Shown here: piece after piece, positions 62,082 through 64,000 of the stretch
Position numbering within the stretch: position 1 is the stretch's first letter
Layout of the letters: each line of letters begins with the position of its first letter
Source of the DNA: Flavobacterium panici
GTDB lineage: Bacteria; Bacteroidota; Bacteroidia; Flavobacteriales; Flavobacteriaceae
Reading direction: 5' to 3'
Assembly: GCF_903819335.1 (NCBI RefSeq)
Contig: NZ_CAIJDE010000034.1
Span: forward strand, 1 to 64,000
DNA: 64,000 nt
Notes under the pieces: model-generated
The model's input: only the letters and a program-made list of their open reading frames with translations
Told to the model about the DNA's origin: nothing
Database searches by the model: none
Translations under genes and position numbers: made by a program

Positions 62082-62861
62082 ATGAAAAAATATATTATAA
62101 TAGTATTAATGTCGGCTTTTATGATTTCGTGTAAGTCTAAAGCCGTCGCCGTTCAAAACAATAATACTACCGAAGTTGTCGCAAAAAAAGACAATAAAGC
62201 AATCGAAAAACATTACGAAAACAAATTAGATTTTTCGACCTTAAATATAAGAGCCAGCGCGAGATATGAAGACGAAAAGCAAAGTCAGAATGTTACCGCC
62301 GATATAAAAATCGAAAAAGACAAACAGATTTTAATAAGTGTTAAATTTCTGGGAATTACAATGGCAAAAGCTTTGATAACCCCAACAACAGTAAGTTATT
62401 ACGAAAAAATAAAAGGCACTTATTACGAAGGAGATTTTAGCAGTTTAAGCGAATGGCTAGGAACTGACCTGGATTATAATAAAGTTCAGAATTTATTAAT
62501 TGGAGAAGCTTTTGATGATTTACGAAAAGGAGAGTATACGCAGACAATTGTAGAAAATCTTATTCGTTTAGAAGATCAAAAAAGCCAGAAAATTCAAAAA
62601 GCATTTTATTTAGATCCTGAAAAATATCTGGTGCAGAAAGAACAAATTTCTCAGTCAGCTGAAAATATAAAATTAGAAATCAATTATTCAGATACTAAAA
62701 CTTTCAGTCAGGGAACTATTCCAACAACATTGGTAATTAATGCATTGCAGCCAAAAGGAACAACCAATATTAATTTGAATTATAACAATATATCATTTAA
62801 CGAAGAACTTTCTTTTCCGTATAGTGTGCCAAGCGGTTATAAAAAAGTTTTAATTAAGTAA
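62082..62861 (+). CDS. DUF4292 lipoprotein
   Basis: The 259-residue protein has a lipoprotein signal (MKKYIIIVLMSAFMISC, Cys17). Its beta-rich body resembles LolA/LolB-type lipid carriers in general shape (INIRASARYEDE-like start, FLGITMAKALITPTTVSYYEK). The family is DUF4292, and the function is not known to me. A role in lipoprotein or lipid handling is an inference. It is the second-last gene of the envelope run, 24 bases before the EnvC-like gene. Confidence 0.85.
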   Translation: MKKYIIIVLMSAFMISCKSKAVAVQNNNTTEVVAKKDNKAIEKHYENKLDFSTLNIRASARYEDEKQSQNVTADIKIEKDKQILISVKFLGITMAKALITPTTVSYYEKIKGTYYEGDFSSLSEWLGTDLDYNKVQNLLIGEAFDDLRKGEYTQTIVENLIRLEDQKSQKIQKAFYLDPEKYLVQKEQISQSAENIKLEINYSDTKTFSQGTIPTTLVINALQPKGTTNINLNYNNISFNEELSFPYSVPSGYKKVLIK

Positions 62862-62885
62862 ATTTGTAAAAAGAAAAATAGAAAG

Positions 62886-64000
62886 ATGCCAAAATTTCTC
62901 CTAAGCCTAATTTTTGTTTGCGCCACGACTTTTGTCTGGGCACAAGATTCGCAGCAAGAAAAACTTGAACAGCGCAAAGCGCAGATTCTTCAGGAAATAA
63001 AAGACAACGAAAAAATGCTGCAGTCTGTAAGGAAAAAAGAAAAATCAGCAGTGAATGAATATTTAATTCAGGCAAATAAAATTAAGCTTAAAGAAAAGCT
63101 GATCAATACAACAGCAAAACAGGAAAGAATTTTAAGCAACGACATGTATATTAATCAGGTTCAGGTTAATAAACTGAAAAAAGAACTGGCGGTTTTAAAA
63201 GAAGATTATGCAAAAATGATTTTGAAATCGTATAAAAGCCGTTCTGAGCAAAGTCGTGCGATGTTTATTTTATCTTCAGAAAGTTTTTTACAAGCCTACA
63301 AAAGAGCACAATATTTAAAACAATATACAAATTTCAGAAAAAACCAAGGTTTAGAAATTCAGTCTAAAACCGCACAGTTAGTTGACTTTAATGCAAAATT
63401 AGACGGCCAGAGAAAGGTTAAGAAAAAAATTATTGTTGAAAACGAAAAAGAAAAACAAAGTTTAGAAGTAGAGAAAAAAGAACAGCAAAAGCTTGTTAAC
63501 GCAATTAAAAAAGATAAAAACAGAATCGCCTCTGATATTAAAGCAAAACAAAGCGAATCAAAAAGAATTGACAGACAAATTGATCGTTTGATTCGTGAAG
63601 CAATTGCCGAAGCAAACAGAAAAGCGGCACTTGAAAAAGCTAAAGAAAATCCTGGGTCTAATGCAACCGTAAAACCAGTTTCATCTTCTAAAATCGCAAT
63701 GACACCAGAAGATAAAGTTTTAGCAGCCGATTTTAAAGCCAATAAAGGAAGACTGCCTTGGCCGGTAGAAAAAGGATTTATTTCGTTAGGTTATGGAGAT
63801 CAGCAGCATCCGCTTTACCCAGATATTAAAGTTCATAATTCAGGAGTCGAAATTACGACTGAAGATGGTGCAAATGCAAGATCTGTATTTGCCGGTGAAG
63901 TATTTAGTGTAATGGTTTTATCTCCTGTAAATACAGTAGTTATGATACAGCACGGAGATTACTTTAGCGTTTATCAAAATCTGAGCAAAGTATTTGTAAG
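62886..64000 (+). CDS. EnvC-like murein hydrolase activator (partial, cut by window end)
   Basis: The start is ATG at 62886 with a signal peptide ending FVWAQ; the frame is open to base 64000. A long charged coiled coil (about 25-255) is followed by a LytM/M23-like domain (about 285 onward, with RLPWPVEKGFISLGYG). The catalytic residues look degenerate. VHNSGVEI replaces the active H-x-G-x-D pattern, and YQNL replaces Y-A-H-L, while QHG is kept. This fits EnvC-type activators of amidases, which lack peptidase activity. It is the last gene of the run, and its 3' end is missing. Confidence 0.88.
   Translation, partial: MPKFLLSLIFVCATTFVWAQDSQQEKLEQRKAQILQEIKDNEKMLQSVRKKEKSAVNEYLIQANKIKLKEKLINTTAKQERILSNDMYINQVQVNKLKKELAVLKEDYAKMILKSYKSRSEQSRAMFILSSESFLQAYKRAQYLKQYTNFRKNQGLEIQSKTAQLVDFNAKLDGQRKVKKKIIVENEKEKQSLEVEKKEQQKLVNAIKKDKNRIASDIKAKQSESKRIDRQIDRLIREAIAEANRKAALEKAKENPGSNATVKPVSSSKIAMTPEDKVLAADFKANKGRLPWPVEKGFISLGYGDQQHPLYPDIKVHNSGVEITTEDGANARSVFAGEVFSVMVLSPVNTVVMIQHGDYFSVYQNLSKVFV

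Noticed and set aside
63359..63742. 127-residue minus-strand reading frame
   Set aside because: It is antisense to the coiled-coil region of the EnvC-like gene, and its Ser/Phe/Leu-rich translation is typical of such shadows.

Overview
The window is a piece of a Bacteroidota chromosome, almost certainly Flavobacterium. The evidence is strongly AT-rich DNA, TAnnTTTG-type -7 promoter boxes, a SprE-type gliding/type IX secretion lipoprotein, an ATP synthase operon without atpD and atpC, and many Flavobacteriia-restricted families (DUF6341, DUF6427, DUF6168, DUF5687, DUF4254, DUF4292). No rRNA, transposase or prophage was seen. There is one tRNA, tRNA-Cys(GCA).

Layout. 0-8.5 kb: glnS, folB, tRNA-Cys with a degenerate copy of its 3' end, then an operon rnr / DUF2807 / LysE-type exporter on the minus strand, DUF2007, an ~890-base AT-rich gap that looks like a replication-origin candidate, and rpiB. 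Left of that gap most genes are on the minus strand and right of it most are on the plus strand. 8.6-15.4 kb: DUF1294, tex, tatA, a membrane protein resembling the N-terminus of M23 peptidases, a GH3-type enzyme and a nucleoside-phosphorylase-like protein. 15.4-31 kb: a surface polysaccharide locus (Wzz-like protein, flippase, methyltransferase, four glycosyltransferases, two Wzy/WaaL-like proteins, a frameshifted tail-fibre-like gene, UDP-glucuronate decarboxylase, priming transferase). It is followed on the minus strand by a higBA toxin-antitoxin pair coupled to a CapK-like gene, and by an ORF6N gene next to an array of palindromes. 31-40.3 kb: purD, upp, DUF4254 plus a family 9 glycosyltransferase, a PaaE-like reductase, and an ABC exporter. 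40.4-49.4 kb: sprE, a bactofilin, atpZ, DUF6168 and atpB-E-F-H-A-G.

49.7-56.6 kb holds a six-gene operon: a coiled-coil protein, a membrane coiled-coil protein, a membrane-anchored solute-binding/OmpA fusion, an ABC permease, an ABC ATPase and a CbbX-like AAA+ ATPase. I know of no name for this set, and it is the best candidate here for an undescribed protein system, probably one acting between inner membrane and peptidoglycan. Directly after it lies an exact 3 x 88-base tandem repeat made of six ~44-base hairpin units. 57-64 kb: GNAT, flippase, dut, sugar nucleotidyltransferase, TPR protein, DUF4292 lipoprotein and an EnvC-like protein cut by the window end.

The most unusual DNA signal is at 28.25-28.87 kb. 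Seven palindromes lie just downstream of an ORF6N gene, and an eighth of the same design lies inside that gene, where it encodes the conserved LRSQ motif. Read as codons, the first array palindrome also spells an ORF6N-like peptide (LRSQFATL). This suggests that the repeats and the gene family share an origin.
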